64,000 nt of DNA from Nocardia colli. GTDB lineage: Bacteria; Actinomycetota; Actinomycetes; Mycobacteriales; Mycobacteriaceae. Made by a program: the position numbers and the translations under genes. Position 1 is the stretch's first letter. Each line of letters starts with the position of its first letter. The notes beneath the pieces are model-generated. The model did no database searches. It was not told the origin of the DNA and saw nothing but the letters and a program-made list of their open reading frames with translations. Location: contig NZ_VXLC01000018.1 in NCBI RefSeq assembly GCF_008704205.1, positions 1 through 64,000 on the forward strand, in the 5' to 3' direction. Below, piece after piece: positions 1-7,717 of this stretch.

Positions 1-71
1 TGCATCGACCGCGTGAATCCGCCTCGGGCGATGCCTGCACCAGTTCCCCATGATCTTGATTGAGCGCTCAT
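1..71 (-). CDS. Possible 5' end of a gene cut by the window edge
   Basis: On the minus strand an ATG overlaps the TGA of the HD-domain gene (ATGA overlap) and its frame stays open for 23 codons to the window edge. The overlap suggests translational coupling, so this may be the next gene of a phosphonate-type operon. Too little is visible to assign a family, and a chance open frame is possible. Confidence 0.25.
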   Translation of the reverse strand, partial: MSAQSRSWGTGAGIARGGFTRSM

Positions 72-610
72 CGCGCGGCGACACGCCGAATGACGGGGAG
101 CCAGGAGTCGAGGGGGGCGACGGTGAGGCCGACGACTTTGCCCGCGTCGTCGGCGCGGCGCAGGGCAAGGGCGGCTTCGAAGTCCGGGTCGCTGCGGAAC
201 TCGGTGACTTCCGCGGCGTTCATCGGGCCGCCCTGCGCGATCAGGGTGCGTTGGCTGGACGGGGACAGGCCCTCGGTGTGCGCCGAATCCGTCGCTGCCA
301 GATAGCGTTTCGCGACGACATGCAGCTCGACCAGGCGGGCAACGCGCGCACCGAGCAGCTCGCGGATCGCGTCCGCGCCGTGCCTGCCGTGACCTGCGTC
401 GTCACCGGGCACGAGCTGGTGGCCGATGTCGTGCACCAGTCCCGCGACCTGCAACTCCTCGTCCTGCGGATACCGCTGCCGCAGCAGTTCCGCGCACTGC
501 CGGTCGTGGTCGAGGATGTCGACCGGATCGCCGCTGCGATCCGGCATGTCCCAGACGTCCTCGCCGTCGGCCAGCAGCACCATCAATTCGTCCACCGTGG
601 ACACCCGCAC
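68..610 (-). CDS. HD-domain protein of the PhnZ-like oxygenase type
   Basis: The 180-residue protein is one HD domain. H35, the H60-D61 pair in VHDIGH, H77, H97 and D154/D155 are spaced as the metal ligands of the PhnZ/TmpB mixed-valent diiron oxygenases, which cleave carbon-phosphorus bonds of hydroxylated phosphonates. The GTG start is chosen because a strong purine-rich ribosome site (GGAGAGGGAG) lies just upstream. A GntR/HutC-type palindrome sits about 25 bp upstream of the start, in line with control by a PhnF- or DasR-like repressor. The specific substrate is an inference; a generic HD phosphohydrolase is the alternative. Confidence 0.75.
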   Translation of the reverse strand: MRVSTVDELMVLLADGEDVWDMPDRSGDPVDILDHDRQCAELLRQRYPQDEELQVAGLVHDIGHQLVPGDDAGHGRHGADAIRELLGARVARLVELHVVAKRYLAATDSAHTEGLSPSSQRTLIAQGGPMNAAEVTEFRSDPDFEAALALRRADDAGKVVGLTVAPLDSWLPVIRRVAAR

Positions 611-634
611 GATCGCTCCCTCTCCGACATCAAT

Positions 635-646
635 TGGTCTAGACCA
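635..646. promoter_or_regulatory. GntR/HutC-family operator (PhnF/DasR-like)
   Basis: TGGTCTAGACCA is a perfect 12-nt palindrome. It matches the core of the Streptomyces DasR site and differs by one base from the PhnF site of Mycobacterium smegmatis as I recall it (TGGTATAGACCA). It lies between the HD-domain gene and the divergent transferase gene, much closer to the former. Beside a PhnZ-type gene, a PhnF-like regulator is the better guess; no regulator gene is in the window. Confidence 0.6.
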
Positions 647-745
647 TATCGCGGTGCGCGCCGGAGGTCACGTGAAGTTCAGCTGACGAGCAGGTGAAGA
701 CGCGGGACATGGGTGTGACCGAGCCGTCGGGCGGTGTGGCACGCT

Positions 746-1915
746 ATGCGGATGCGAGTAGCCGTAGTCGCGGGACCCGATCCGGGACATGCGTTTCCCG
801 CCATCGCGTTGTGCTTGCGTTTCCTGGCCGCCGGTGACGAGCCGGTGCTGTTCACGGCCCCGCGCTGGTTCGAGGCGGCGCGGGACGCGGGCATCGGCGT
901 GCGCCGGCTCAAGGGCCTGGCTCCCCGCCCCGCCGACGACGACACCGACGCCGGCCAGCGCATCCACGAACGCGCCGCGCACATCTCCACCGAGATCATG
1001 CCCGACCTCGGCGCCATGCTGCCGGAGCTGGTCGTCTCCGATGTGCTGACCGCGGGCGGCGGCCTGGCCGCGGAACGCCTCGGTGTGCCCTGGGTGGAGC
1101 TGTCCCCGCATCCGCTCTATCTACCGTCGAAGGCCTTGCCGCCCATCGGGAGTGGCCTCGCACCCGGTGAAGGGTTGCGCGGCCGGATGCGCGACGGCGT
1201 GCTGCGCACCATGACCGCGCGGGACATCCGCAACGGTCTGCGTCAACGCGAACACGCTCGCGAAGGCATCGGCCTGCCCGCCACCGACCCCGGCCCCGCC
1301 GCCCGCCTGATCGCCACCCTCCCCGCGCTGGAGGTGCCGCGCCCCGACTGGCCGGACAACGCCCACGTCATCGGCCCCCTCTTCTGGGAACCGACCGACT
1401 CGATCCTGGCGCCCCCACCGGGCGACGCCCCCTTGGTGATGGTCGCCCCCTCCACCGCCCACACCGGCGTGACCGGCATGGTCGAAACGGTCCTCGACGC
1501 CCTCGCGGGAGCCGATGTCCGCGTGGCCATCTCGACCCTCGACCCGCCGCCCGCCGACCTGCCCCCTTGGGCCACAGCAGGTCTGGGCCGCCAAGACGAG
1601 CTCCTCACCCACGCCGCGGTAGTAGTCGGCGGCGGCGGCCACGGCCTGCTCGCCAAGTCCCTCTCCGCCGCGGTCCCGATCGTCACCGTTCCCGGCGGCG
1701 GCGACCAATGGGAACTCGCCAATCGGGCCGTCCGCCAAGGCAGCTCACTCCTCGTCCGCCCCTTGACCCCCGCCGCGGTTCGCGCCGCCGTCGTGGAAAT
1801 CCTTGCCACACCGACCTTCGCTACGGCCGCGAAACAAGCGGCTTCGACCGCCACGGAAGTAGCCGACCCGATCCGGCTCTGCCATCAGGTCCTCGACACG
1901 GTCCGGGCGGGTTAG
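746..1915 (+). CDS. GT1-type glycosyltransferase (Rv2739c-like)
   Basis: This is a two-domain GT-B protein of the UGT/MGT type, about 389 residues. The N-terminal Rossmann half begins MRVAVVAG with a PGH loop. The C-terminal half has the donor-binding signature: a GGGGHG stretch, a VPGGGDQ turn and an NR pair. It occupies the place of the alanine-rich transferase Rv2739c upstream of DUF3046 and recA in mycobacteria. Three in-frame starts (734 GTG, 746 ATG, 752 ATG) are possible; none has a clear ribosome site, and 746 or 752 best fits the family N-terminus. The acceptor is unknown. Confidence 0.75.
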   Translation: MRMRVAVVAGPDPGHAFPAIALCLRFLAAGDEPVLFTAPRWFEAARDAGIGVRRLKGLAPRPADDDTDAGQRIHERAAHISTEIMPDLGAMLPELVVSDVLTAGGGLAAERLGVPWVELSPHPLYLPSKALPPIGSGLAPGEGLRGRMRDGVLRTMTARDIRNGLRQREHAREGIGLPATDPGPAARLIATLPALEVPRPDWPDNAHVIGPLFWEPTDSILAPPPGDAPLVMVAPSTAHTGVTGMVETVLDALAGADVRVAISTLDPPPADLPPWATAGLGRQDELLTHAAVVVGGGGHGLLAKSLSAAVPIVTVPGGGDQWELANRAVRQGSSLLVRPLTPAAVRAAVVEILATPTFATAAKQAASTATEVADPIRLCHQVLDTVRAG

Positions 1916-2046
1916 CGCCTTACCCCGTGTGCCGGCCATTACGCCTACGCCGCGCGGGAAACCTCGAGCCGGTGGTGCAACGGGGAAGCCGCGTGGTCGC
2001 TGCTCCGCACGGCAACCGTCGGCGAGTAGCGGGGCGGGGTGCGGGT

Positions 2047-2250
2047 ATGTTGGGTGCGGTGCGATTGACGGAGTTCCAGGAGCTGTTGCATACCGAATTC
2101 GGGTCGGCACGGGGCGATGCCCTGCTGGCCGATCACGTGATCCCGTCATTGGGGCGGACGGGGTCCGATGCCATCGAAGCGGGGGTCGATCCGCGCGACG
2201 TGTGGCGGGCGCTCTGCTCGGAGTTCGACGTGCCGCGGGGACGGTGGTGA
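2047..2250 (+). CDS. DUF3046 protein (Rv2738c-like)
   Basis: This 63-67 residue protein starts (M/V)RLTEF and contains the family signature GVDPRDVWRALC followed by a DVP turn near the C-terminus. DUF3046 proteins are small, of unknown function, and characteristically lie beside recA in actinobacteria. Here the TPR-kinase gene and about 5 kb of accessory genes separate it from recA. The alternative start is GTG 2059. The gene overlaps the next one by GTGA. Confidence 0.8.
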   Translation: MLGAVRLTEFQELLHTEFGSARGDALLADHVIPSLGRTGSDAIEAGVDPRDVWRALCSEFDVPRGRW

Positions 2251-3491
2251 GCGTGCCGGGCCAGGCGGTGGATCGGGACGGTCCGCTGTATCGGTTCGAC
2301 GAGCGGGAGCGGATGATTCCGGTCGACCCGGAACGGCTGGCCGCGCGGCTGGCGAAGGCCGAGCCGGTCGACTTCGCCGGATATCGGCAGACCGGGATCG
2401 AGGCGATGCTGCTCGGGCGCTACGACCAGGCCCTCGATCTGCTCGACCGGGCGCTGGAACTCGTGGACACCGAGGAGCGCCGGATCACGGTGTGGATCAA
2501 CCTCGGCGACGTCTACCGCTATCAGGGCGACGCGTTCACCGCCGAGACGCTGTACCGCCGCGCCGTCGAGCACGCGCGAGTGGCCGCGCCGGACGTGCTG
2601 TCGTTCGCCGTGCAACACCTCGGTAAGGCGCTGGCCGAACAGGATCAGCTGACCGAGGCGCACGCGCTGCTGCGCGAGGCTCTCGACTTGCGCACGGCCG
2701 AGGGCGATTCCGAGCAGATCGAATCCACCCGGGTCGCGCTGGAGCGGCTGGCCGCGCTGCCGATTCCGTTGCCGCCGAAGGTCGCCGCGCTGCTCGGCAC
2801 GGAGCCGACCTGGTCGGACGAGCACGAAGGGCAAAGCGGCGGCGTCGCGTTCGTCAACGAGGCGTACTGGGTCAAGCGGGGGCCGAAGGCCGTGGTGGAG
2901 CACGAGCGCCTGAACTGGTTGCGCGACCGGGGAATTCGGCTGCCGGAGATCCTCGTGTTCGACGGTGACGTGCTGGTGCTGGCCGATGCGGGCGCGTCGA
3001 GCCTGGCCGCACGAGACGACGCGGGATCGGGTGACGCCTCGGTCGGCGCGGTCATGGGTGAGCTGCTGCGCCGGCTGCACGGCATTCCGGTCGCCGAATG
3101 CCCGTTCGACGGGCGGCTCGACGTGGTGCTGGCGCAGGCGCGCCGCCAGGTGATCGAGGGGTTGGTCGATCTCGACGACTTCGAGGAAGAGAATCGCGAG
3201 ATCACCCCGGAAGATGTTCTGGCGCAACTGATTGCCGAGCGTCCGGACCCGGAGGATCTGGTCGTGGCGCACGGCGACTTCACCCCGCCGAACGTGCTCG
3301 AAGGCTCGATCCTGCTCGATGTCGGCGCGCTCGGCGTCGCCGACCGCTATCGCGACCTGGCTCTGGCCGTGCGTGACCTGCGCGACGACTTCGGCGAAGC
3401 CGAGGTGACCGCCTTCTTCACCGCTTACGGTCTCGCCGAACCGGATCCCCGGCGCCTGGAGTACTACCGCCTGCTCGACGAATTGTTCTGA
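2247..3491 (+). CDS. TPR domain fused to APH-type kinase
   Basis: The 414-residue protein has two parts. Residues about 40-155 form tetratricopeptide repeats, alternating helices with YRQ..G...LL..Y..AL and WINLGDVYR..GD patterns. Residues about 185-414 resemble aminoglycoside 3'-phosphotransferases: the catalytic loop is HGDFTPPN near residue 342, and the metal-binding stretch LDVGALGVADRY follows near 358. GTG 2247 is chosen because it overlaps the TGA of DUF3046, indicating coupling. The fusion suggests a kinase that meets its substrate through protein contacts. Antibiotic phosphorylation is possible but unsupported; no signal peptide or membrane segment is seen. Confidence 0.7.
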   Translation: MSVPGQAVDRDGPLYRFDERERMIPVDPERLAARLAKAEPVDFAGYRQTGIEAMLLGRYDQALDLLDRALELVDTEERRITVWINLGDVYRYQGDAFTAETLYRRAVEHARVAAPDVLSFAVQHLGKALAEQDQLTEAHALLREALDLRTAEGDSEQIESTRVALERLAALPIPLPPKVAALLGTEPTWSDEHEGQSGGVAFVNEAYWVKRGPKAVVEHERLNWLRDRGIRLPEILVFDGDVLVLADAGASSLAARDDAGSGDASVGAVMGELLRRLHGIPVAECPFDGRLDVVLAQARRQVIEGLVDLDDFEEENREITPEDVLAQLIAERPDPEDLVVAHGDFTPPNVLEGSILLDVGALGVADRYRDLALAVRDLRDDFGEAEVTAFFTAYGLAEPDPRRLEYYRLLDELF

Positions 3492-3494
3492 GGC

Positions 3495-4013
3495 TCAAGG
3501 CTTCTTCGCGTAGTGCCGGGCCGCCTTGGTGCGGTTGCCGCAGGTCGCCATCGAATGCCAGCGCCGGGTGCCGTTTTTCGAGGTGTCGTAGAAGAACAGC
3601 ACGCAGTCGGGGTGCGCGCACTGGCGGATGCGGTCCGGGGCCTCGGCGAGCAGGTGGAGCAGGTTGTCGGCCGCCAACCAGGCGGGCAGCCAGGTGATGT
3701 CGGGGACGTCGATGACGTTCTCGGGGCCGGCGTCGGTGAGGGTGCGCCGGATTCGTCCGTGCTCGAGCACCTCGTTCAGTGCTGAGTGTGTTGCGCTCTG
3801 CACCACGTCGTAGATGGCGGTGCGCGCCGTCAGGATCGCGGTGAGGGTCGCTTCGTCGGCGGTCGCACGGTCGGTCAGCCCCGCCGAGGCCAGCCAGATG
3901 CCCAGACCTGCCACATCGGTGAGCAGGTCCTGCGGCTGTCCATGCTGGTTCCACCGCGTGTCCAGCAGGTCGAGTGACAGCGGTTCGCCGAGGTGGGGGC
4001 GTGGATCGTGCAT
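3495..4013 (-). CDS. CGNR zinc-finger (ABATE domain) protein
   Basis: The 172-residue protein has an N-terminal ABATE domain (LDLLDTRW near the start) and a C-terminal CGNR zinc finger: a CAHPDC pair near residue 134, a FFYDTSKNGTRRWHS stretch, and the final cysteine in ATCGNR. Members are putative stress-responsive transcription regulators. It diverges from a three-gene operon that it probably controls. Its stop lies only three bases from the stop of the convergent TPR-kinase gene. Confidence 0.85.
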   Translation of the reverse strand: MHDPRPHLGEPLSLDLLDTRWNQHGQPQDLLTDVAGLGIWLASAGLTDRATADEATLTAILTARTAIYDVVQSATHSALNEVLEHGRIRRTLTDAGPENVIDVPDITWLPAWLAADNLLHLLAEAPDRIRQCAHPDCVLFFYDTSKNGTRRWHSMATCGNRTKAARHYAKKP

Positions 4014-4059
4014 GACTGAGGGTATCGAGCTCCTTCTGGTGGTCGAGGCAACAGGCGCG

Positions 4060-4147
4060 TCTCTAACCGTTCAAAGTCAGTTTACAGGTTGACTGCGGGA
4101 TCGAGTCGCGGTTATCGTCTAACCAGTTAAACCGCTAAAGACGGTTT
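4060..4147. promoter_or_regulatory. Divergent promoter region with repeated motifs
   Basis: The intergenic region between the CGNR gene and the VOC gene holds two related motifs, TCTAACCGTTCAAA near 4061 and TCTAACCAGTTAAA near 4118. An inverted repeat AAACCG-N7-CGGTTT lies at 4129-4147, just upstream of the VOC ribosome site. They are candidates for CGNR-protein binding; this rests on position and symmetry only. Confidence 0.35.
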
Positions 4148-4167
4148 CGCCTGTCGAGGAGGATCAC

Positions 4168-4629
4168 ATGACCACGGTCGCCGCACCCCAGCTCGCCACC
4201 GGGCACATCGGCTTGAACGTCTCCGACCTGGAGCGCTCGGTCGATTTCTATAGTCGCGCACTGGGATTCGAGCAGCTCACCGCGAGCACCGACGGCGAGC
4301 GGAAATGGGCGTTCCTCGGCGCGGGCGGCAAGCTCTCGCTGACGCTGTGGCAGCAGAGCGCGGGCTCGTTCTCCGTCGAAACGCCGGGCCTGCACCATCT
4401 TTCGTTCCAGGTCGACTCCCTCGATCAGGTGCGCGCGGTCGAGGCGGCTCTGCGCGAGCAGTCGGTGCAGATCCTCCACGACGGCGTCGTCGCGCACGGC
4501 GAAGGCGCCACGTCCGGCGGCATCTTCTTCACCGACCCCGACGGGATCCGGCTCGAGGTCTACGCGCCGAGCGGCGCCGAGTCCGCACCCGCGCCCAGCG
4601 GCGAGGCCCCGACCTGTGGATTCTTCTGA
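4168..4629 (+). CDS. VOC (glyoxalase/bleomycin resistance) family protein
   Basis: The 153-residue single-domain protein has two beta-alpha-beta-beta-beta modules. The first begins TGHIGLNVSDLERSVDFYSR and the second LHHLSFQVDSLDQV; a typical FFTDPDGIRLEVY end follows. The likely metal ligands are H7, the histidine of LHHLSF and the glutamate of RLEVY. A strong GAGGAGGATCAC ribosome site precedes the ATG. It is first in an operon with a PPOX-fold flavoprotein and a DUF1348 protein, suggesting a small detoxification set. The substrate cannot be told. Confidence 0.8.
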   Translation: MTTVAAPQLATGHIGLNVSDLERSVDFYSRALGFEQLTASTDGERKWAFLGAGGKLSLTLWQQSAGSFSVETPGLHHLSFQVDSLDQVRAVEAALREQSVQILHDGVVAHGEGATSGGIFFTDPDGIRLEVYAPSGAESAPAPSGEAPTCGFF

Positions 4630-4677
4630 GCCGCAGCGTTGTTGAACGGATCACCTCGCCCGACGGGAGTATTTGCG

Positions 4678-5565
4678 ATGGCGCCCTTTCATTCCGGTGA
4701 ACTCGCCGTCCAGCAGCGGATGGGGCAGGCCGACATCGCCGACCGGGTCGGCCGGTCGATCCGCGCCGATATCCCGGCCGTCGCCGCGTCTTTCCTGGCC
4801 GAGCAGCCGATGGTGGTGATCGCGGCCGCCGACGACGCGGGCCGGCTGTGGGCGAGCGAACTGGTCGGGCCGCCGGGCTTCATGCACGCCGTCGACGCGG
4901 ACACCATCGCCGTCGACACACAGCCCACGGCGGGAGATCCGTTGCGGGAGGCGCTGACTCATCCGGCCCGGATCGGCATGATCGCGCTGCAACCGCAGCG
5001 TCGCCGGCGGATGCGGATCAACGGCGCCGCGACGGCCGCGGGCGGCGGCCTGCGCATCGCCACCGAACAGGTCTACGCGAACTGCCCGAAGTACATCACC
5101 CGCAGGCACATCGAGTCCTATCACCCGGACCTCGAGCCGCCGCTGCCGCGACGCAGTACCGAACTCGATGCCCGTCAGCAGGCGGCGATCACCGCGGCCG
5201 ACGCGTTCTTCGTCGCCACCGCCGACGCCGAGGGCAATGCCGACGCCTCCCATCGCGGCGGTAACCCCGGCTTCCTGCAGGTACTTTCGCCGACCCGCCT
5301 GCGCTGGCCCGACTATCGGGGCAACTCGATGTTCATGACCCTCGGGAACATCGAGGTGAACCCGCGCTGTGGCATCCTCGTCCCGGACTGGACCACCGGC
5401 GGCACCCTCCAGCTCACCGGAACCGCCGAGTTGACCTGGGCGCCGGAAACTTTCACCACCGGTGCGCAATGCTCGATCGACTTCACCGTCACCGAGGTCG
5501 TCGAACGCGCCGGCGCGGGCCCGCTGCGCTGGGGTCCGCCCGAGCTTTCCCCCGTCAACCCCTGA
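4678..5565 (+). CDS. Pyridoxamine 5'-phosphate oxidase-fold protein
   Basis: This 295-residue protein has two split-barrel halves. The N-terminal half carries MVVIAAADDAGRLWAS, and the C-terminal half FFVATADAEGNADASHRGG, which is typical of PPOX-like FMN or F420 proteins. A conserved YANCPKYITRR stretch sits between them, as in proteins annotated as PPOX family or FAD-binding oxidoreductases. The start is ATG 4678. It is the second gene of the CGNR-linked operon, 48 bp after the VOC gene. Cofactor and substrate are unknown. Confidence 0.75.
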   Translation: MAPFHSGELAVQQRMGQADIADRVGRSIRADIPAVAASFLAEQPMVVIAAADDAGRLWASELVGPPGFMHAVDADTIAVDTQPTAGDPLREALTHPARIGMIALQPQRRRRMRINGAATAAGGGLRIATEQVYANCPKYITRRHIESYHPDLEPPLPRRSTELDARQQAAITAADAFFVATADAEGNADASHRGGNPGFLQVLSPTRLRWPDYRGNSMFMTLGNIEVNPRCGILVPDWTTGGTLQLTGTAELTWAPETFTTGAQCSIDFTVTEVVERAGAGPLRWGPPELSPVNP

Positions 5566-5589
5566 GTCACCAGAGAAAAGGAGTCGTCC

Positions 5590-6039
5590 GTGCGACCCCC
5601 AGTGCCACCGTTCGATCTCGAATCCGCCAAAGTCAAGGTGCTCGCCGCCGAAAACGCCTGGAACACCCGCGATCCGGAGAAGGTCGCCGCCGCCTACACC
5701 GAGGACTCGGTGTGGCGTAACCGCGACGAGTTCTTCACCGGCCGCGCCGCCATCATCGAATTCCTCACCCGCAAATGGGCTTCGGAGAACGGCTACGCCC
5801 TCCGCAAGGACCTCTGGGCCTTCGAGGGCAACCGCATCGCCGTGCGCTTCCAATACGAATGGCACGACGAATCCGGCCAATGGTGGCGCAGCTACGGCAA
5901 CGAACAATGGGAATTCGCCCCCGACGGCCTGATGTCGCGCCGCGAAGCCAGCATCAACGACGTCCGCATCCCCGAATCCGCCCGCCGCATCCACGCCCCC
6001 CGCGAACCAGGCGACGATTCGGTCCTGCCCCAGCAGTAG
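5590..6039 (+). CDS. DUF1348 (NTF2-like) protein
   Basis: The 149-residue protein shows the NTF2-like cone fold pattern of DUF1348: AENAWNTRDPEKVAAAYT, then VWRNRDEFFTGR, then FQYEWHDESGQWWRSYGNEQWEF. Members are small cytosolic proteins without a firm function. The GTG start has AAAGGAG ten bases upstream. It closes the VOC-PPOX-DUF1348 operon, 24 bp after the previous stop. Confidence 0.8.
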   Translation: MRPPVPPFDLESAKVKVLAAENAWNTRDPEKVAAAYTEDSVWRNRDEFFTGRAAIIEFLTRKWASENGYALRKDLWAFEGNRIAVRFQYEWHDESGQWWRSYGNEQWEFAPDGLMSRREASINDVRIPESARRIHAPREPGDDSVLPQQ

Positions 6040-6064
6040 CCACTCTCCGGACTTGCGCTGCGAA

Positions 6065-6092
6065 CGGGACATGACGGCGGCAGAGTGCGGCG
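6065..6092 (+). repeat. Half copy of the 48-nt CGGGAC repeat
   Basis: After the DUF1348 gene stands CGGGACATGACGGCGGC followed by AGAGTGCG. This matches the first half of the full copy at 62694. The closing CATGTCCCG is absent, so it is a truncated or diverged member. The rest of the gap 6040-6209 shows nothing else. Confidence 0.5.
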
Positions 6093-6209
6093 TGGAGCCG
6101 GATGGTGTGCTGGCCGCGCATCAATTGTTATGGCGCGCAGGATATTGCTAGCGAATACGTGCGCGTGGGGAGAATTGATGCGCGGCGTCAGGTGGAGCGC
6201 GGTGGGGGG

Positions 6210-7619
6210 TCAGGCTGTGGCGACTTTCTGTTGGGTGTTGTCCGGTGCTGCGGCGGGGCGCTGGTGGTGGAGCAGGGCGTAGGCGGTCACGCCGAAGACG
6301 ATGCCGACAGCTGCGGCGACCGTGAAGGCGGCGTCGAGGCCGGTGACGAAGTGCGGCAGCGTCATCGGCTGGTCGGCGTCCGATACACCGCGAAACACCG
6401 TGCCCAGCACCGCGACTCCGAGGGCGAGACCGAGCTGCCGGGCCGTATTCACCGCGCCCGCCGCCGTGCCACCCTGCTGCGGCGGCACCGCCGCCATGCC
6501 CACCGACACCAGCGCGGGCGCGTTGATCCCGATCCCCGCACCGATCACCACGAACCCGGGAACGATTGCCGCCCAAGATGATCCGGCATCGACCACGGTC
6601 AGCAGCCCCGTGCCGATACCGACCACCACCAGCCCCGCGCCGATGGTCCACTTCGGCGCGACGTCATGCATCAGCCGGCCGAACACCCCGGCGACCAGGA
6701 ACGCCGTCGCGGCCATCGGCAGCAGGGCCAGGCCTGCGTGCAGCGGAGTCATCCGCAACTGCTGCTGCAACCACAGTGAAACCAGGGGAGTGCAGGCGAA
6801 AGCCGCGAACGTCTGCCCGCTTGCCCCGAGCAGCGTCGCGCCGAAGTCGCGATTGCGCAGTAGCGCCAGCGGGAACATCGGTGCGGCGCTGCGAGTTTCG
6901 ACGATGGCGAAGATCGCTACCGCGGCGGCGCCCACTACCAGCGCGGTCACCGCCCGGCCGTCCGACCAGCCATGCTCACCGCCACGAATGACGCCGTAGG
7001 TGAGCGCGGTCGCCGCGGTGGCGAAGGCGAGCATGCCGGGCACGTCGACGGCCTTGTCCGCCCGCCGCACCGACGCCGGAAACACGCTGACGGTCAACGC
7101 GATTGCCAGCACCGCGATCGGCAGATTGACGAGGAAGATCCACCGCCAGGACAACGCCTCGGTCAGCACGCCACCCAGCACCACCCCGATGCCGGCCGCC
7201 GCACCGGACACCGCGCCCCAGACGCCGAACGCGATGCCGCGGTCGCGCCCGGTGTAGGTCGAATGCAGCAGCGACAGCGTGGTCGCGAACATGGCCGCGC
7301 CGCCGATGCCCTGAACTACCCGCGCCGCAATGAGATTCGACGAGGTGTCGGCAATCCCGCAACCGAGCGAAGCGAGCGCGAACAAGACCAGACCGGCAAG
7401 GTAGGCGCGTTTCGCGCCGACCCGATCGGCAAGCGAACCGAGCACGAGCAGCAGCGCTGCCAAAGCCAGCGCGTACCCGTCCACCACCCATTGCAGGCTG
7501 GACAACCCGGCATGCAGATCGGCCGCGATGTCAGGCAACGCGACATTCACGATGGTGACGTCGATGAGCAGCATCAGCGTGCCGAGACACGCAGCGAACA
7601 GGGGGAGCCATTTCTTCAC
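6210..7619 (-). CDS. MFS multidrug exporter, DHA2 (14-TM) type
   Basis: The 469-residue protein has about 14 hydrophobic segments and DHA2/EmrB-QacA motifs: LDVTIVNVALPDI-like motif D1 (here LLIDVTIVNVALPDI) in helix 1, WVVDGYAL in helix 2, LGSLADRVGAKR as motif A, and RVVQGIGGAAMFATTLSLL. It should be a proton-driven drug or metabolite exporter. GTG 7619 is chosen because GGAGG lies five bases upstream; a longer frame to 7658 lacks a ribosome site. It diverges from an Lrp-type regulator that probably controls it. Confidence 0.88.
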   Translation of the reverse strand: MKKWLPLFAACLGTLMLLIDVTIVNVALPDIAADLHAGLSSLQWVVDGYALALAALLLVLGSLADRVGAKRAYLAGLVLFALASLGCGIADTSSNLIAARVVQGIGGAAMFATTLSLLHSTYTGRDRGIAFGVWGAVSGAAAGIGVVLGGVLTEALSWRWIFLVNLPIAVLAIALTVSVFPASVRRADKAVDVPGMLAFATAATALTYGVIRGGEHGWSDGRAVTALVVGAAAVAIFAIVETRSAAPMFPLALLRNRDFGATLLGASGQTFAAFACTPLVSLWLQQQLRMTPLHAGLALLPMAATAFLVAGVFGRLMHDVAPKWTIGAGLVVVGIGTGLLTVVDAGSSWAAIVPGFVVIGAGIGINAPALVSVGMAAVPPQQGGTAAGAVNTARQLGLALGVAVLGTVFRGVSDADQPMTLPHFVTGLDAAFTVAAAVGIVFGVTAYALLHHQRPAAAPDNTQQKVATA

Positions 7620-7637
7620 GGGTGCCTCCACGGCGGA

Positions 7638-7681
7638 ATCGAACGATATCGACGCCAAGCGTGCGGCAATCGAACGTATCG
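7638..7681. promoter_or_regulatory. Direct repeats between exporter and Lrp genes
   Basis: ATCGAACGATATCG (7638-7651) and ATCGAACGTATCG (7669-7681) are near-identical direct repeats 31 bp apart, about three helical turns. They lie in the 98-bp divergent promoter region. Such phased sites suit an Lrp-type regulator. This is inferred from spacing and context. Confidence 0.45.
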
Positions 7682-7717
7682 CCCTAGTCGGATGGGCTCT
7701 CGCGTTAGATTCCTCCT

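Noticed and set aside
698..750. A further copy of the 48-nt repeat at CGGGACATGGG (703)
   Set aside because: The closing GTCCCG is absent at the right distance and the sequence runs into the transferase gene, so chance is the simpler explanation.
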